DNA of 64,000 nucleotides from Brevundimonas sp. SL130 (GTDB lineage: Bacteria > Pseudomonadota > Alphaproteobacteria > Caulobacterales > Caulobacteraceae): NCBI RefSeq assembly GCF_026625805.1, contig NZ_CP113064.1:2082657-2146656 (forward strand). The letters are read 5' to 3'. A model generated the notes under the pieces. That model had not been told where the DNA came from. It did not search any database and was given only the letters and a program-made list of their open reading frames with translations. Shown in pieces: positions 18,551 through 29,419 of this stretch. The number at the start of each line of letters is the position of its first letter. Position 1 is the stretch's first letter. The position numbers and the translations under genes were made by a program.

Positions 18551-19879
18551 TCAGGCCAGGATCGGCGAGATCGAGGGCTTCTCGGCGACCGGCTCGACCT
18601 CGTCGTCCTTCTCGCCGCGCGACACGACGGTGGCCAGCACCAGGTCGCCCGTGACGTTCAGCGTCGTGCGGCACATGTCCAGGAAGCGGTCGACGCCCAG
18701 GATCAGGCCGATCCCTTCCGGCGGCACCTTCACCATGACCAGGATCATGGCCACGACGGGCAGCGACCCCGCCGGCACCCCGGCCGTGCCGATCCCGCCC
18801 AGGATACAGACCAGCATGACGACGACCTGCTGGCTCAGGCTCAGCTCGATATTGAAGAACTGGGCCAGGAACAGCACCGTCACCCCTTCGAACAGGGCCG
18901 TGCCGTTCTGGTTGGCGGTGGCGCCGACCGTCAGCACGAAGCGGGCGATCTTCTTGGGCAGTTTCAGGTTCTGCTCCGCCGCCTTCAGCGACACCGGCAG
19001 CGAAGCGTTGGACGAGGCGGTGGAGAAGGCCACCACCATGGGCTCGCGCACGGCCCGGAAGAAGGTGATCGGCGAACGTCCGCCCAGGATCCAGATCACC
19101 AGGGGATAGACCACGAACATATGGATCGCCATGGCCCCGACGGCCACGCCGACGAAGGCCGCCAGCCGCACCAGCAGATCCCAGCCGAACAGGGCCGCCA
19201 GGTTGAACATCAGGCAGGCGATGGCGATGGGCGCCAGTTTGATGAACAGGTTGATCAGCTTCATCGTCACTTCGAACAGCCCCTCGATCACCTCTTGCAG
19301 GCGATCGGTCGCGGGGCTCTTGGCCATGACCAGGCCGATGCCGAAGAACAGGGCGAACACCATCAGCGGCAGGATCTGGTTCTCCGCCGCCGCCGTCACG
19401 GCGTTGGACGGCACCAGGTCCAGGAAGAAGTCGCCCAGCTGGATGCTCTCGGGCGCCTTTTCGACGATTCCGGCCGCGCCGGCGCGGCCCTGTTCCAGCA
19501 GCTGCTGCGCCATGGCGGGATCGACGCCCCGTCCGGGCTGCAACAGATTGACCATGACCAGGCCGATCACCACCGCGATGCCGGACACCAGTATGGTCAG
19601 CAGCAGGGTCTTGATCCCCGCGCGACCCAGCGAGTTTAGGTCTCCCATTTCGGCGACGCCGATCACCAGGGCCGAGAACAGCAGCGGCACCACCATCATG
19701 AACAGCAGGCGCAGGAAGATCTGCCCCGCCGGTCCGGTGATATTGTCGGTGACCCAGATCACCCAGGCCGTATCGGCGCCCAGGGTCAGGTTGACCCACA
19801 GCCCTCCGCCCAGGCCGACGGCGAAGCCGAGCAGCATAAGCCAGTGAAGGGCGATGCCCCCGCGTTTGGTCTCGGTCAT
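18551..19879 (-). CDS. Dicarboxylate/amino acid:cation symporter (DAACS family)
   Basis: The 442-residue membrane protein belongs to the GltP/DctA superfamily. Helical hairpin 1 carries the serine-rich STASSNASLPVSLKAAE segment and helix 7 the TVGATANQNGTALFEGV motif that binds cation and substrate; GGIGTAGVPAGSLPVVAMIL is hairpin 2. It probably imports glutamate, aspartate or C4-dicarboxylates with Na+ or H+; sequence alone does not decide. The C-terminus is short and charged. The next gene on the same strand encodes an amino-acid-binding protein, so uptake of acidic amino acids may be a shared theme (inference). Confidence 0.9.
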   Translation of the reverse strand: MTETKRGGIALHWLMLLGFAVGLGGGLWVNLTLGADTAWVIWVTDNITGPAGQIFLRLLFMMVVPLLFSALVIGVAEMGDLNSLGRAGIKTLLLTILVSGIAVVIGLVMVNLLQPGRGVDPAMAQQLLEQGRAGAAGIVEKAPESIQLGDFFLDLVPSNAVTAAAENQILPLMVFALFFGIGLVMAKSPATDRLQEVIEGLFEVTMKLINLFIKLAPIAIACLMFNLAALFGWDLLVRLAAFVGVAVGAMAIHMFVVYPLVIWILGGRSPITFFRAVREPMVVAFSTASSNASLPVSLKAAEQNLKLPKKIARFVLTVGATANQNGTALFEGVTVLFLAQFFNIELSLSQQVVVMLVCILGGIGTAGVPAGSLPVVAMILVMVKVPPEGIGLILGVDRFLDMCRTTLNVTGDLVLATVVSRGEKDDEVEPVAEKPSISPILA

Positions 19880-19912
19880 CGATCCCCCAGGAAAAGACTC
19901 AAGCTGAGCCGC

Positions 19913-21007
19913 TTATCGGATGGGCAGGCCATAGATCAAGCCGCCCGGCCGCGCGTTCCACTGTGCGTTCAAACCGCGCGCCAGGTCGAGCGGCGATTGC
20001 GAACCCAGGTTCCGGTCGAAGATCTGGCCGTAATTGCCCACGGCCAGGATGGCGTCCTTGGCCCAGTCGTCCGACAGGCCCAGCATGGCGCCATATTCGC
20101 CCTCGGCGCCCAGCAAGCGCTTGATGCGCGGGTCGTTTGAGCTTTCCGACAAGGCCTCGGCGTTCTCGCGTGTGACGCCCAGTTCTTCGGCCAGTATGAC
20201 CGCGTTCAGGGTCCACCGGACCAGGGCGATCCAGCGTTCGTCCCCCGCCTTGACCACCGGTCCCAACGGCTCTTTCGAGACGACGTCTGACAATATCGTG
20301 TGGGCCTGCGAATCGGCCAGAACGGTCCGGGCGGCCGCCAGGGCCGAGATGTCGGCGCTGAAGGCGTCGCAGTCTTCACGGCCATAGGCGTCGCGCGCCG
20401 CCTCCTCGGTCGGCAGGACGATGGGGCGATAGGTGATGCCGCGCGAGCGGAAGAAGTCGTCGGCGTTGGCCTGGGCGTTCGATCCCGCCTGAACGCAGAT
20501 CCGCGCGCCGTTCAGTTCCGTGGCGCTGTTGAGGCTCAGCGACCGGCGCACAAGGAAGCCCTGGCCGTCGTAATAGTTGATCCCGGCGAAGACGAAGCCC
20601 TCGCCCGCGTCGCGGCTCATCGTCCAGGACGAGTTGCGCCACAGAACGTCCACCCGTCCCTCGTTCAGGGCCGCAAACCGGTCCGACGCCGACAGGGGCA
20701 CGAACCGCACCGCGTTCGGATCGTCGAAAATCGCCGCCGCCATGGCGCGACAAAAGTCGACGTCAAACCCCCGCCACTGCCCGCGATTGTCGGTATAGGC
20801 GAAGCCGACCAGCCCCTGGTGCACGCCGCAGTTCAGCCGGCCGCGTCGCTTGACGGCGGCCAGGGTCGGACTATCGGGACGTTCGGTCGCCGCCGTCGTG
20901 GTCGGGGTCGGGGAAGCGGCCTCCAGGGCCGGATCCGCATCCCGGCGTCCGCACGCCGCCGTCAGCAGCATGGTCGCCGCCAAGGCTCCGATCATCAAGA
21001 TCCGCAT
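19913..21007 (-). CDS. Amino-acid ABC transporter substrate-binding lipoprotein (AapJ-like), orphan
   Basis: The 364-residue protein begins with a signal peptide ending LLTAAC, so Cys19 is a likely lipidation site. The mature part is a type-2 periplasmic binding domain: LNCGVHQGLVGFAYTDNRGQWRGFDVDFCRAMAA, DVLWRNSSWTMSRDAGEGF and EPLGPVVKAGDERW resemble the general L-amino-acid binder AapJ. No permease or ATPase gene is nearby, so it either serves a transporter encoded elsewhere or acts otherwise. It lies 33 bp upstream of the DAACS symporter on the same strand. Confidence 0.85.
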   Translation of the reverse strand: MRILMIGALAATMLLTAACGRRDADPALEAASPTPTTTAATERPDSPTLAAVKRRGRLNCGVHQGLVGFAYTDNRGQWRGFDVDFCRAMAAAIFDDPNAVRFVPLSASDRFAALNEGRVDVLWRNSSWTMSRDAGEGFVFAGINYYDGQGFLVRRSLSLNSATELNGARICVQAGSNAQANADDFFRSRGITYRPIVLPTEEAARDAYGREDCDAFSADISALAAARTVLADSQAHTILSDVVSKEPLGPVVKAGDERWIALVRWTLNAVILAEELGVTRENAEALSESSNDPRIKRLLGAEGEYGAMLGLSDDWAKDAILAVGNYGQIFDRNLGSQSPLDLARGLNAQWNARPGGLIYGLPIR

Positions 21008-21087
21008 CGCGTTTCACATCCTCGCCGCTTGCGCCCCGCTGACTTTAGAGGCCTTTAGGCCCTGATCCGCAACCCATCGGAGAGGCC

Positions 21088-22266
<1,179 letters not shown>

Positions 22267-22289
22267 GCGGCGGCGGCGACAGTCGCTCC

Positions 22290-23639
22290 GTGCACGCCTC
22301 GCCCGTCCAGATCGATGATTCGGACGCCCCGCCCGCCTGGGAGCAGGGGGCGGCGGGCTTTGTCGTCTTCATGCTGACCGGCGCCCTGATCGCCCCCGTC
22401 ATCGCCCCCGACCAGGGCGAGAACCCGGTGCTTCGCCTGATCTGGCTGCCGGTCTACGCCGTCACCATCGGCCTGATCCTGTTCCGCTTCGAAAAGGTCG
22501 TCCGCGCCTGGCCGGCCTGGCTGATGGTCGGCGGCCTGGTCGGTCTGGCCTATGTCTCGCAATACTGGTCCATCGACCCCGGCGTCACCGACCGGCGTGT
22601 CATCGCCTTGGCGATCAACAGCGCCTTCGCCGTCTATCTGGGCGCCGTGTTTCGAGGCTCCGCCCTGCCCCGCGTCCTGATGCACACCGGCCTGGTCATG
22701 GCGGTCGGCAGTCTGATCATGGTCTTCCTTTTCCCCCGCATCGGGGTCCACCAGGCCGACAACGCCGGCCTGTGGCGCGGCCTCTGGTACGAGAAAAACC
22801 AGATGGGCCTGGTCATGGTGGTCGGCGCCGTCTCCGCCGCCGCCTGTCTGGCGGCCGACCATCTGGCCCAGAACGGTCGCAAACCCTGGGTCGCCCTGCT
22901 CGCCTTCGCCCTGGCCACGCTTCTAGTCGTGGCCACCCAGTCCAAGACCTCGCTGCTGTGCTGGATGCTGGGCGTCGGCATGGTCGGCGGCTGGTGGACG
23001 TTGAAACAGGGCGGCGCGGCCGTCACCGTCGCGGCCGTCTGGCTGGGCGTGGTCGCCGCCGCCGTCGGCGCCTGGATCTGGAACACCGATTCCGCCGCCA
23101 TCCTCCAGGCCCTGGGCAAGGACCCCTCCCTGACCGGCCGGACCCTGATCTGGGACGCCCTGATGCGCAGGGTCGCCGACCGCCCCTGGACCGGCTACGG
23201 CTTCAGCGCCTTCTGGGGCAAGGATTCCATCCCAGCGCGCGAGATCCGGCTCGAAACCCAATGGCCCGTTCCGTCCGCCCACAACGGCTGGATCGACCTG
23301 CTGGTCCAGCTGGGCTGGCCCGGCGCCCTGGCGGTCGGCGCCCTGATGCTGACGGCGGCGATCCTGATCCTGGTTCGCCTCAACGGCATGGGCGCGCGCG
23401 AGGGCTTCTGGAGCCTGGGCTATCTGTCGGTCTTCTTCGCTCTCAGCCTGTCAGAGAGCGTGCTGATGACCCACGCCAACCTGCCCTGGGTGCTGATGCT
23501 GGCGATTCTGGCCCGCGCCGTCACCTTCGATCCGGTTCCGGTGCGACCGCCGCTTGCTCGACCGGCGACACGGGCCTACCAGAACCGGCTCCGAATCGCC
23601 TCAGACTATGTGAATGGCCGACGACCTCTTCGCTTTTGA
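22290..23639 (+). CDS. O-antigen ligase / Wzy-like polymerase family membrane protein
   Basis: The 449-residue protein has about ten hydrophobic helices and a large periplasmic loop. The loop and flanks contain LTGRTLIWDALMRRVADRPWTGYGFSAFWG and PSAHNGWIDLLVQLGWPGAL. The R-x3-W and H-N-x-W/Y/F positions are the Wzy_C (PF04932) hallmark shared by O-antigen ligases, O-antigen polymerases and ExoQ. It acts on undecaprenyl-linked glycans in the inner membrane. Which glycan is unknown, as no glycosyltransferase cluster is adjacent. The start is GTG (22290). It overlaps the parE start by 26 bases, so coupling is likely. Confidence 0.87.
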   Translation: MHASPVQIDDSDAPPAWEQGAAGFVVFMLTGALIAPVIAPDQGENPVLRLIWLPVYAVTIGLILFRFEKVVRAWPAWLMVGGLVGLAYVSQYWSIDPGVTDRRVIALAINSAFAVYLGAVFRGSALPRVLMHTGLVMAVGSLIMVFLFPRIGVHQADNAGLWRGLWYEKNQMGLVMVVGAVSAAACLAADHLAQNGRKPWVALLAFALATLLVVATQSKTSLLCWMLGVGMVGGWWTLKQGGAAVTVAAVWLGVVAAAVGAWIWNTDSAAILQALGKDPSLTGRTLIWDALMRRVADRPWTGYGFSAFWGKDSIPAREIRLETQWPVPSAHNGWIDLLVQLGWPGALAVGALMLTAAILILVRLNGMGAREGFWSLGYLSVFFALSLSESVLMTHANLPWVLMLAILARAVTFDPVPVRPPLARPATRAYQNRLRIASDYVNGRRPLRF

Positions 23640-25710
23640 CGACACGCCCGACGCTCCCAAGCCCGAGGCCCCCAAACCCGTCGCGGTGACCCCGCCCCAG
23701 GCTGCGCCCGACGCTGCGCCGGTGATCGCTACACCGTCCATGCCTGCCGCTCCCGTCGTCACCCCTCCTCTGGCGACCGCCACAGGCTATTCCGCCTCGT
23801 CGATCGAGGTGCTGGAGGGACTCGAGCCCGTCCGCAAACGCCCCGGCATGTATATCGGCGGCACCGACGAACGCGCCCTGCACCACCTGTTCGCCGAAGT
23901 CCTCGACAATGCGATGGACGAGGCCGTGGCCCGCCACGCCAAGCTGATCACGGTCGAGCTGGACGCCGAAGGCTATCTGTCGGTCCGCGACGACGGCCGG
24001 GGCATCCCCGTCGATCCCCACCCCAAACACCCCGGCAAGTCGGCGCTGGAGGTGGTGATGACCGTGCTCCACTCGGGCGGCAAATTCTCGGGCAAGGCCT
24101 ATGAGACCTCGGGCGGCCTGCACGGCGTCGGCGTCTCGGTCGTCAACGCCTTGTCGGAACATCTGGACGTCGTCGTCTGGCGCGACGGCTTCGAGTGGAA
24201 ACAGTCCTTCTCGCGCGGCGCCGTCCTGGGCCCGATCCAGCAGGTCCAGCCGTCCAAAAAACGCGGCACCCAGATCCGGTTCAAGCCGGACGACGAGATC
24301 TTCGGCATGGGCGCGGCCTTCAAGCCCGCCCGCCTGTTCCGCATGGCCCGCTCCAAGGCCTATCTGTTCCGCGGCGTCGAGATCAAGTGGACCTGCGCGC
24401 CGGAACGGATCACCGACGCCACCCCGACCCAGGCCCTGCTCCACTTCCCCGGCGGCCTGGCCGACGCCCTGACCGACCGGATCGGCGAGCTGGACACCGT
24501 CACCCCCGCCTTCGCCGGCCGCGCCGAGCGTCAGGGCGAGGCGGGCGCCTTCGAATGGGCCGTCACCTGGTCGCCCATCGGCTTCGGCGAGGCCGACGGC
24601 TTCATCCAGTCCTATTGCAACACCGTCTCCACCCCCGACGGCGGCACCCATGAGGCCGGCTTCCGCGCCGCCCTGGTCAAGGGTCTGAAATCCTACGGCG
24701 AGCTGACCAACGAAAAGCGCGCCGCCATCATCACGGCCGAGGACGTCACGGCCAACGCCGGCGCCCTGATCAGCGTCTTCATCCGCAATCCCGAGTTCCA
24801 GGGCCAGACCAAGGACCGCCTGTCCTCGCCCGAGGGCGCCCGGCTGGTCGAACAGCTGCTGCGCGACCCGCTGGACCACTGGCTGACCGAAAGCCCCAAA
24901 CAGGCCAACGCCCTGCTCGGCTTCGTCGTCGATCGCGCGGAGGACCGCCTGCGCCGCCGCAAGGACAAGGAGGTCCAGCGCGCCGCCGCCACCCGCAAGC
25001 TGCGCCTGCCGGGCAAGCTGTCGGACTGTAGCCGCCAATCGGCCCAGGGCACCGAACTCTTCATCGTCGAAGGCGATTCGGCCGGCGGCTCGGCCAAACA
25101 GGCGCGCGACCGCACCACCCAGGCCATCCTGCCCCTGCGCGGCAAAATTCTTAATGTTGCGTCGGCCACGGCGGATAAGCTGCGCCAGAATATCGAACTG
25201 TCCGACCTGGCCCTGGCCCTGGGCGTCCAGCCCGGCAACCGGTTCAACATCGACGACCTGCGCTACGAGCGGATCGTCATCATGACCGACGCCGACGTGG
25301 ACGGCGCCCATATCGCGGCCCTGCTGATCACCTTCTTCTACCGGGTCATGCCCGAGACGATTCGCCAGGGCCGGGTCTTCATGGCCCTGCCGCCCCTCTA
25401 TCGGATCTCGGCCGGCCCCTTGAGCGAATACGCCCGCGACGACGCCCACCGCGACGAACTGCTGGCCACCGTCTTCAAGGGTAAGAAGACCGAGATGGGC
25501 CGGTTCAAGGGCCTGGGTGAAATGATGGCCTCCCAGCTGAAGGAGACCACCATGGACCCCAAGAAGCGCACCCTGGCCCGGATCACCGTCCCGGACGCCG
25601 AGGCCGGCGTCGAGGATCTGGTCGAACGCCTGATGGGCAAGCGCGCCGACGCCCGCTTCCAGTTTATCCAGGAAAACGCCCAGTTCGTGAAGGAAGACCT
25701 GGACGTCTGA
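23614..25710 (+). CDS. parE: DNA topoisomerase IV subunit B
   Basis: The 698-residue ATPase subunit pairs with ParC to decatenate chromosomes. After a Pro/Ala-rich N-terminal extension of ~55 residues come the GHKL motifs ([52 protein letters not shown]). Next is the transducer, and then the TOPRIM domain with [19 protein letters not shown] and [23 protein letters not shown] and the short C-terminus without a GyrB insertion identify ParE rather than GyrB. The acidic start [10 protein letters not shown] is usual in this group. Confidence 0.95.
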   Translation: MADDLFAFDDTPDAPKPEAPKPVAVTPPQAAPDAAPVIATPSMPAAPVVTPPLATATGYSASSIEVLEGLEPVRKRPGMYIGGTDERALHHLFAEVLDNAMDEAVARHAKLITVELDAEGYLSVRDDGRGIPVDPHPKHPGKSALEVVMTVLHSGGKFSGKAYETSGGLHGVGVSVVNALSEHLDVVVWRDGFEWKQSFSRGAVLGPIQQVQPSKKRGTQIRFKPDDEIFGMGAAFKPARLFRMARSKAYLFRGVEIKWTCAPERITDATPTQALLHFPGGLADALTDRIGELDTVTPAFAGRAERQGEAGAFEWAVTWSPIGFGEADGFIQSYCNTVSTPDGGTHEAGFRAALVKGLKSYGELTNEKRAAIITAEDVTANAGALISVFIRNPEFQGQTKDRLSSPEGARLVEQLLRDPLDHWLTESPKQANALLGFVVDRAEDRLRRRKDKEVQRAAATRKLRLPGKLSDCSRQSAQGTELFIVEGDSAGGSAKQARDRTTQAILPLRGKILNVASATADKLRQNIELSDLALALGVQPGNRFNIDDLRYERIVIMTDADVDGAHIAALLITFFYRVMPETIRQGRVFMALPPLYRISAGPLSEYARDDAHRDELLATVFKGKKTEMGRFKGLGEMMASQLKETTMDPKKRTLARITVPDAEAGVEDLVERLMGKRADARFQFIQENAQFVKEDLDV

Positions 25711-25773
25711 GGTCCGCTCCTCCCTCTAAGCCCGCGTCATTCCGCTACAATCCGTCATCACCCTCTATAATTC

Positions 25774-25880
25774 GTCATCCTCGGGCTTGTCCCGAGGATC
25801 CATACTCCCGGTCTTCGACAATGAGCACTGCCCTATAAAACCGGGCGTATGGATCCTCGCCACAAGGGCGGGCTTTCACC
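25774..25880. repeat. Dispersed palindromic element, copy A (imperfect)
   Basis: Left arm 25774-25804 starts gtcatcctcggg and ends ggatccata, and folds on itself (cctcggg/cccgagg around cttgt). The right arm begins tatggatcctcg at 25848 and forms its own hairpin (cgcc/ggcg around an acaag loop), then diverges. The outer ends match copy B at 29300-29405. It occupies the 294-bp gap between parE and the next gene, where no coding sequence is supported. Confidence 0.75.
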
Positions 25881-26004
25881 GGGACCGACAATGGCTGGCA
25901 GTCTCGATCTGAAGGTCGGCTTTCCGGCGGCGGGTCAATTTCGGTTCGCGACCCGTTGCGGGATTCCCCTATGCGTCGCTGTCGAACCTTGCGAATAGCG
26001 TTTT

Positions 26005-26421
26005 ATGACCGCGACGATTCCGAACGCCATCTGCGACGCCGTTGCTCAGGCGTTGCCTTTGGTGAAGCACGGCTCCCTGCGAGTTTGGGGGAAGTTCTTC
26101 GGGCGGCCATACGACAACATCCACCGGATTATCGGCTGCTCGCCTCTGGTGGATGGTGTGCAGTTCACGTTTGATGAGGGCGAAACCCTTACCGTCTGGC
26201 ATCCCTCGCGATGGGACATCTCGCCCGCCCGATTTGAAATCTTCGAAGCGTCACGTGTTCGCTGGGATTGGTTTTACTACGGGAGAGAGAAGTCGCCGGA
26301 AAACCGCTACCACATCGAATGGACCGCATGGGGCGACGTGGCTACGGTCTCCACAAACGTCGATTGGTTTCAGACGTCCTCCGAAATCCGCCGTCAAGGC
26401 GCAGCCGCAGAGTTGCTCTGA
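26005..26421 (+). CDS. Hypothetical protein, 138 residues
   Basis: The frame encodes a soluble protein rich in Trp and Phe, with no signal peptide, membrane helix or motif I recognise. It reads VAQALPLVKHGSLRVWGKFFGRPYDNIHRI early and GETLTVWHPSRWDISP in the middle. Such compositional balance, unlike the Arg/Ala-rich shadow frames of this genome, argues that it is real. G+C is visibly lower than in the flanking genes and no Shine-Dalgarno site precedes the ATG, so the gene may be a recent arrival. It stands alone after a palindromic repeat. Confidence 0.65.
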   Translation: MTATIPNAICDAVAQALPLVKHGSLRVWGKFFGRPYDNIHRIIGCSPLVDGVQFTFDEGETLTVWHPSRWDISPARFEIFEASRVRWDWFYYGREKSPENRYHIEWTAWGDVATVSTNVDWFQTSSEIRRQGAAAELL

Positions 26422-26588
26422 GTTAGATCCGCTTCCCACCCCGTGCAGACGATCGGTAGGTCCTCTGTCGGGCGCCCCGACCGGGTTTACCAGTGTCGGT
26501 GTATTCCCGTCGTTCCAGGGCGAGGATGACGGTTGTGAATGGGCGAAAACGCCTTCCCTCTCCCGGTCCCGCCTGACAAAAGGGGGCC

Positions 26589-28001
26589 ATGCAGACGCCC
26601 GCCCCCTCTCCCGCCGTTCTCGATGAACTGAAGGCCGCCCTGGGTCCGGGCGGCTGGACCCAGGATCCCGAGGTCATCGCCCCGTCCCTGACCGAATGGC
26701 GCAACCGCTGGAGCGGCAATACGCCCATCCTTCTGACCCCGCGCTCGGTCGAGGAGACGGCCAAGGTCGTGACCCTCTGCGCCCGCGAAGGCGTGGCCAT
26801 CACGCCCCAGGGCGGCGGCACCGGCCTGGTCGGCGGCCAGATCCCCTTCGGCGAGGTCCTGCTGTCGACCCGCAAGATGCGCGCCGTCCGCGACGTCACC
26901 CCCCTGGACGACGCCATGACGGTCGAGGCCGGCCTGACCCTGCTCGAGGCGCAGCAGGCGGCCACGGCCGCCGGCCGCTATTTCCCGCTCAGCCTGGCGG
27001 CCGAGGGGTCGGCCACCATAGGCGGCGTCATATCGACCAACGCCGGCGGCACCCAGGTGCTGCGCTACGGCATGATGCGCGACCTGGTGCTGGGCCTTGA
27101 GGCGGTCATGCCCAATGGCGAGATCTTCCGGGGCCTGAAGCGCCTGCGCAAGGACAACACCGGCTACGACCTGAAGCAGCTGCTGATCGGCGCCGAGGGC
27201 ACATTGGGCGTCGTCACCGCCGCCACCCTGAAACTCTTCCCCATCATGCGCTCGCGCGCCGTCGCCGTCGTCGGCCTGGAGACGGCCGCCGCCTCGATCG
27301 AGCTTCTGGCCCGCGCCAAGGCCGAGACCGGCGGCGGGGTCGAGGCCTTTGAGCTGATGAAGCGGCTGGGCATGGAGCTGGTGCTCAAGAACATTCCCGA
27401 CACCCGCGAACCGCTGGATTCGACCCCCGACTGGTATGTCCTGATCGAGATCGCCTCCGGCACGCCCGGCGGCGCCGAGGCCCAGATGGAGGCCCTGCTG
27501 GAGGTCGCCTTCGAGGAAGGCCTGATCACCGACGCCGCCATCGCCCAGAACGACGCCCAGCGCGCGGCCTTCTGGCGTCTGCGCGAAGAACATTCGGCGG
27601 CGCTGAAGCCCGAAGGCGGCGGCTGGAAACACGATGTCTCCGTCCCCATCAGCCGCATCGCCGAATTCATCGACGAAGCCTCCGCCGCCGTGGAACGCTT
27701 CCACCCCGGCGCCCGGATCTCGGTCTTCGGCCACGTCGGCGACGGCAATCTGCACTACGACATCCTGCCGGGCGTGGGTCAGGACATCCCCGCCTTCATC
27801 GGCCGCTGGAAGGAAGGCTCGCAAGTGGTTCACGACGTCGTCGGAACCTATGACGGCTCCATCTCCGCCGAACACGGCCTGGGCCGCCTAAAGACCGAAG
27901 AGGTCAAACGCTACAAATCCCCCCTCGAGATCGAAACCATGGCCGCCCTTCGACGCGCCATCGACCCGAAGCGGATCATGAACCCGGCGGTGCTGTTCTA
28001 G
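26589..28001 (+). CDS. FAD-binding oxidoreductase, D-2-hydroxyacid (D-2-hydroxyglutarate-like) dehydrogenase
   Basis: The 470-residue flavoprotein belongs to the GlcD/D2HGDH branch of the VAO family. The FAD domain shows VTLCAREGVAITPQGGGTGLVGGQIP, SLAAEGSATIGGVISTNAGG and DNTGYDLKQLLIGAEGTLGVVT. The C-terminal half has VSVPISRIAEFI, SVFGHVGDGNLHYDI and SAEHGLGRLK. It oxidises a D-2-hydroxyacid and passes electrons to a quinone or an electron-transfer flavoprotein. The exact substrate (D-lactate, D-2-hydroxyglutarate, glycolate) is not decided. It converges on the NamZ-like gene with a four-base gap. Confidence 0.9.
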   Translation: MQTPAPSPAVLDELKAALGPGGWTQDPEVIAPSLTEWRNRWSGNTPILLTPRSVEETAKVVTLCAREGVAITPQGGGTGLVGGQIPFGEVLLSTRKMRAVRDVTPLDDAMTVEAGLTLLEAQQAATAAGRYFPLSLAAEGSATIGGVISTNAGGTQVLRYGMMRDLVLGLEAVMPNGEIFRGLKRLRKDNTGYDLKQLLIGAEGTLGVVTAATLKLFPIMRSRAVAVVGLETAAASIELLARAKAETGGGVEAFELMKRLGMELVLKNIPDTREPLDSTPDWYVLIEIASGTPGGAEAQMEALLEVAFEEGLITDAAIAQNDAQRAAFWRLREEHSAALKPEGGGWKHDVSVPISRIAEFIDEASAAVERFHPGARISVFGHVGDGNLHYDILPGVGQDIPAFIGRWKEGSQVVHDVVGTYDGSISAEHGLGRLKTEEVKRYKSPLEIETMAALRRAIDPKRIMNPAVLF

Positions 28002-28005
28002 CGCA

Positions 28006-29208
28006 TCAATACAGCAGGAACGGCCGCCGGACCTCTTCCCACGCCGCCTCGTCCGGCCGCGTCGCCGCATCCAGATCGCCCGGCGTCGCCGCCGCGTCGT
28101 CCACCCATTCCCGCAAGCCGGGCCCGCCGTTGATCACGTCGATAGGCAGTTTCCCGAACGCATACTCATACGGAAAATCCCGCCACAGGTCGTAGTCGGG
28201 ATACAGCCGCCGGATCGCCTTGAACCCCAGGGCCTGCACGCGCCACGGCCTGAAGGCCGCATGGTCATAGCCGGGGTGATCGACATGGATCTGCACCCCG
28301 CTGCACAGCTTGCCGACATGCTTGTGGAAGGTCGGCTCGAACCACATGTCGCGTAAGCTACAGCCGCCCAGCCACTCCGGCGCCAGAGCTTGCATCTCGG
28401 CGATCACCGCCCGCGCATCGATGTCCGGCGCCCCGAACAGCTCCAGCGGCCGGGTCGTGCCCCGCCCCTCCGACAGGGTCGCCCCCTCCAGCATCACCGT
28501 TCCGGCATAGGCCCGCGCCATCGACAGGTTCGGCGCATTCGGGCTGGGGTTGACCCAGGCCCGCTCGCCCAGCGGCCAGCCGAAGCCCGGCCCCGCCTCG
28601 GGCGCCCAGCCCTGCATCTCCACGACCCGGTAATCCACATCCAGCTTGAACTGGTCGATGAACCACAGGCCCAGTTCGCCCATCGTCATCCCGTGCCGCA
28701 TCGGCATCGGTCCGGCCCCGACGAAACTCTCCCAGCCGGACTTCAGCGTCTGCCCCTCGACGGGCCGCCCCACCGGATTGGGCCGATCCAGCACCCACAC
28801 CGACTTGCCGTGTTTCGCCGCCGCCTCCAGCACGTACAGAAGCGTGGTCACATAGGTGTAGATGCGGCAGCCCAGGTCTTGCAGGTCGATCAGGACGACG
28901 TCGAATGTCTCCATCCACTCGTCCCTGGGCCGCCGCACCTCGCCGTACAGGCTGAAGACCGGGAAGCCGTGCACCGGATCGCGATAATCCGGGCTCTCCA
29001 TCATATTGTCCTGAAGATCGCCCTTCATCCCGTGCTGCGGCCCGAAGGCGGCGGTCAGTTCGATCTCGGGACAGGCGGCCAGGGCGTCCACCGCATGGCT
29101 CAGATCCTTCGCCACCGAGGCCGGATGCGCCAGCAGGGCCACGCGCCGCCCCTTCAGCTGCGCCCTCAGGGCGTCGTCGGACAGCAGGCGGTCGAGACCG
29201 AAATTCAT
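28006..29208 (-). CDS. DUF1343 family exo-beta-N-acetylmuramidase (NamZ-like)
   Basis: The 400-residue protein carries the DUF1343 pattern: RVALLAHPASV, AAFGPQHGMKGDLQDNM, SLYGEVRRP, VVLIDLQDLGCRIYTYVTT, VLDRPNPVGR and EGATLSEGRGTTRPLELFGAP. DUF1343 members such as Bacillus NamZ remove terminal N-acetylmuramic acid from peptidoglycan fragments (established for that family). No signal peptide is evident, so here it may act in cytosolic recycling of cell-wall fragments rather than outside the cell. There are no recycling genes next to it. Confidence 0.88.
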   Translation of the reverse strand: MNFGLDRLLSDDALRAQLKGRRVALLAHPASVAKDLSHAVDALAACPEIELTAAFGPQHGMKGDLQDNMMESPDYRDPVHGFPVFSLYGEVRRPRDEWMETFDVVLIDLQDLGCRIYTYVTTLLYVLEAAAKHGKSVWVLDRPNPVGRPVEGQTLKSGWESFVGAGPMPMRHGMTMGELGLWFIDQFKLDVDYRVVEMQGWAPEAGPGFGWPLGERAWVNPSPNAPNLSMARAYAGTVMLEGATLSEGRGTTRPLELFGAPDIDARAVIAEMQALAPEWLGGCSLRDMWFEPTFHKHVGKLCSGVQIHVDHPGYDHAAFRPWRVQALGFKAIRRLYPDYDLWRDFPYEYAFGKLPIDVINGGPGLREWVDDAAATPGDLDAATRPDEAAWEEVRRPFLLY

Positions 29209-29299
29209 GGGCGGCTCCTGAGGCGTTCGACCCAGCCATGCCTCAGGCCGAGGCCGCTCACAACCCGTCCCCGCCCTCTCCGCTCGTCATCCCAACCTC

Positions 29300-29405
29300 G
29301 TCATCCTAGGCCTTGTGCCTAGGATCCATAGACTCGAGCGGCGAAGCGCGGATTCCGATCCCAAACACCGGGCGTATGGATCCTAGGCACAAGGCCTAGG
29401 ATGAC
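29300..29405. repeat. Dispersed palindromic element, copy B (perfect 31-bp inverted repeat)
   Basis: Arms at 29300-29330 and 29375-29405 are perfect 31-base reverse complements separated by 44 bases. Each arm is also a small hairpin (cctaggc, cttgt loop, gcctagg). The outer arm ends (gtcatcct ... ggatccata) and the ccgggcgtatggatcct junction are shared with copy A near 25.8 kb. It sits between the NamZ-like and DOMON-like genes. Confidence 0.9.
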
Positions 29406-29419
29406 GGCGGGAAGAGATC

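Noticed and set aside
23521..25449. 642-codon reverse open frame over parE
   Set aside because: Antisense shadow of parE, which has every TopoIV-B motif on the forward strand.
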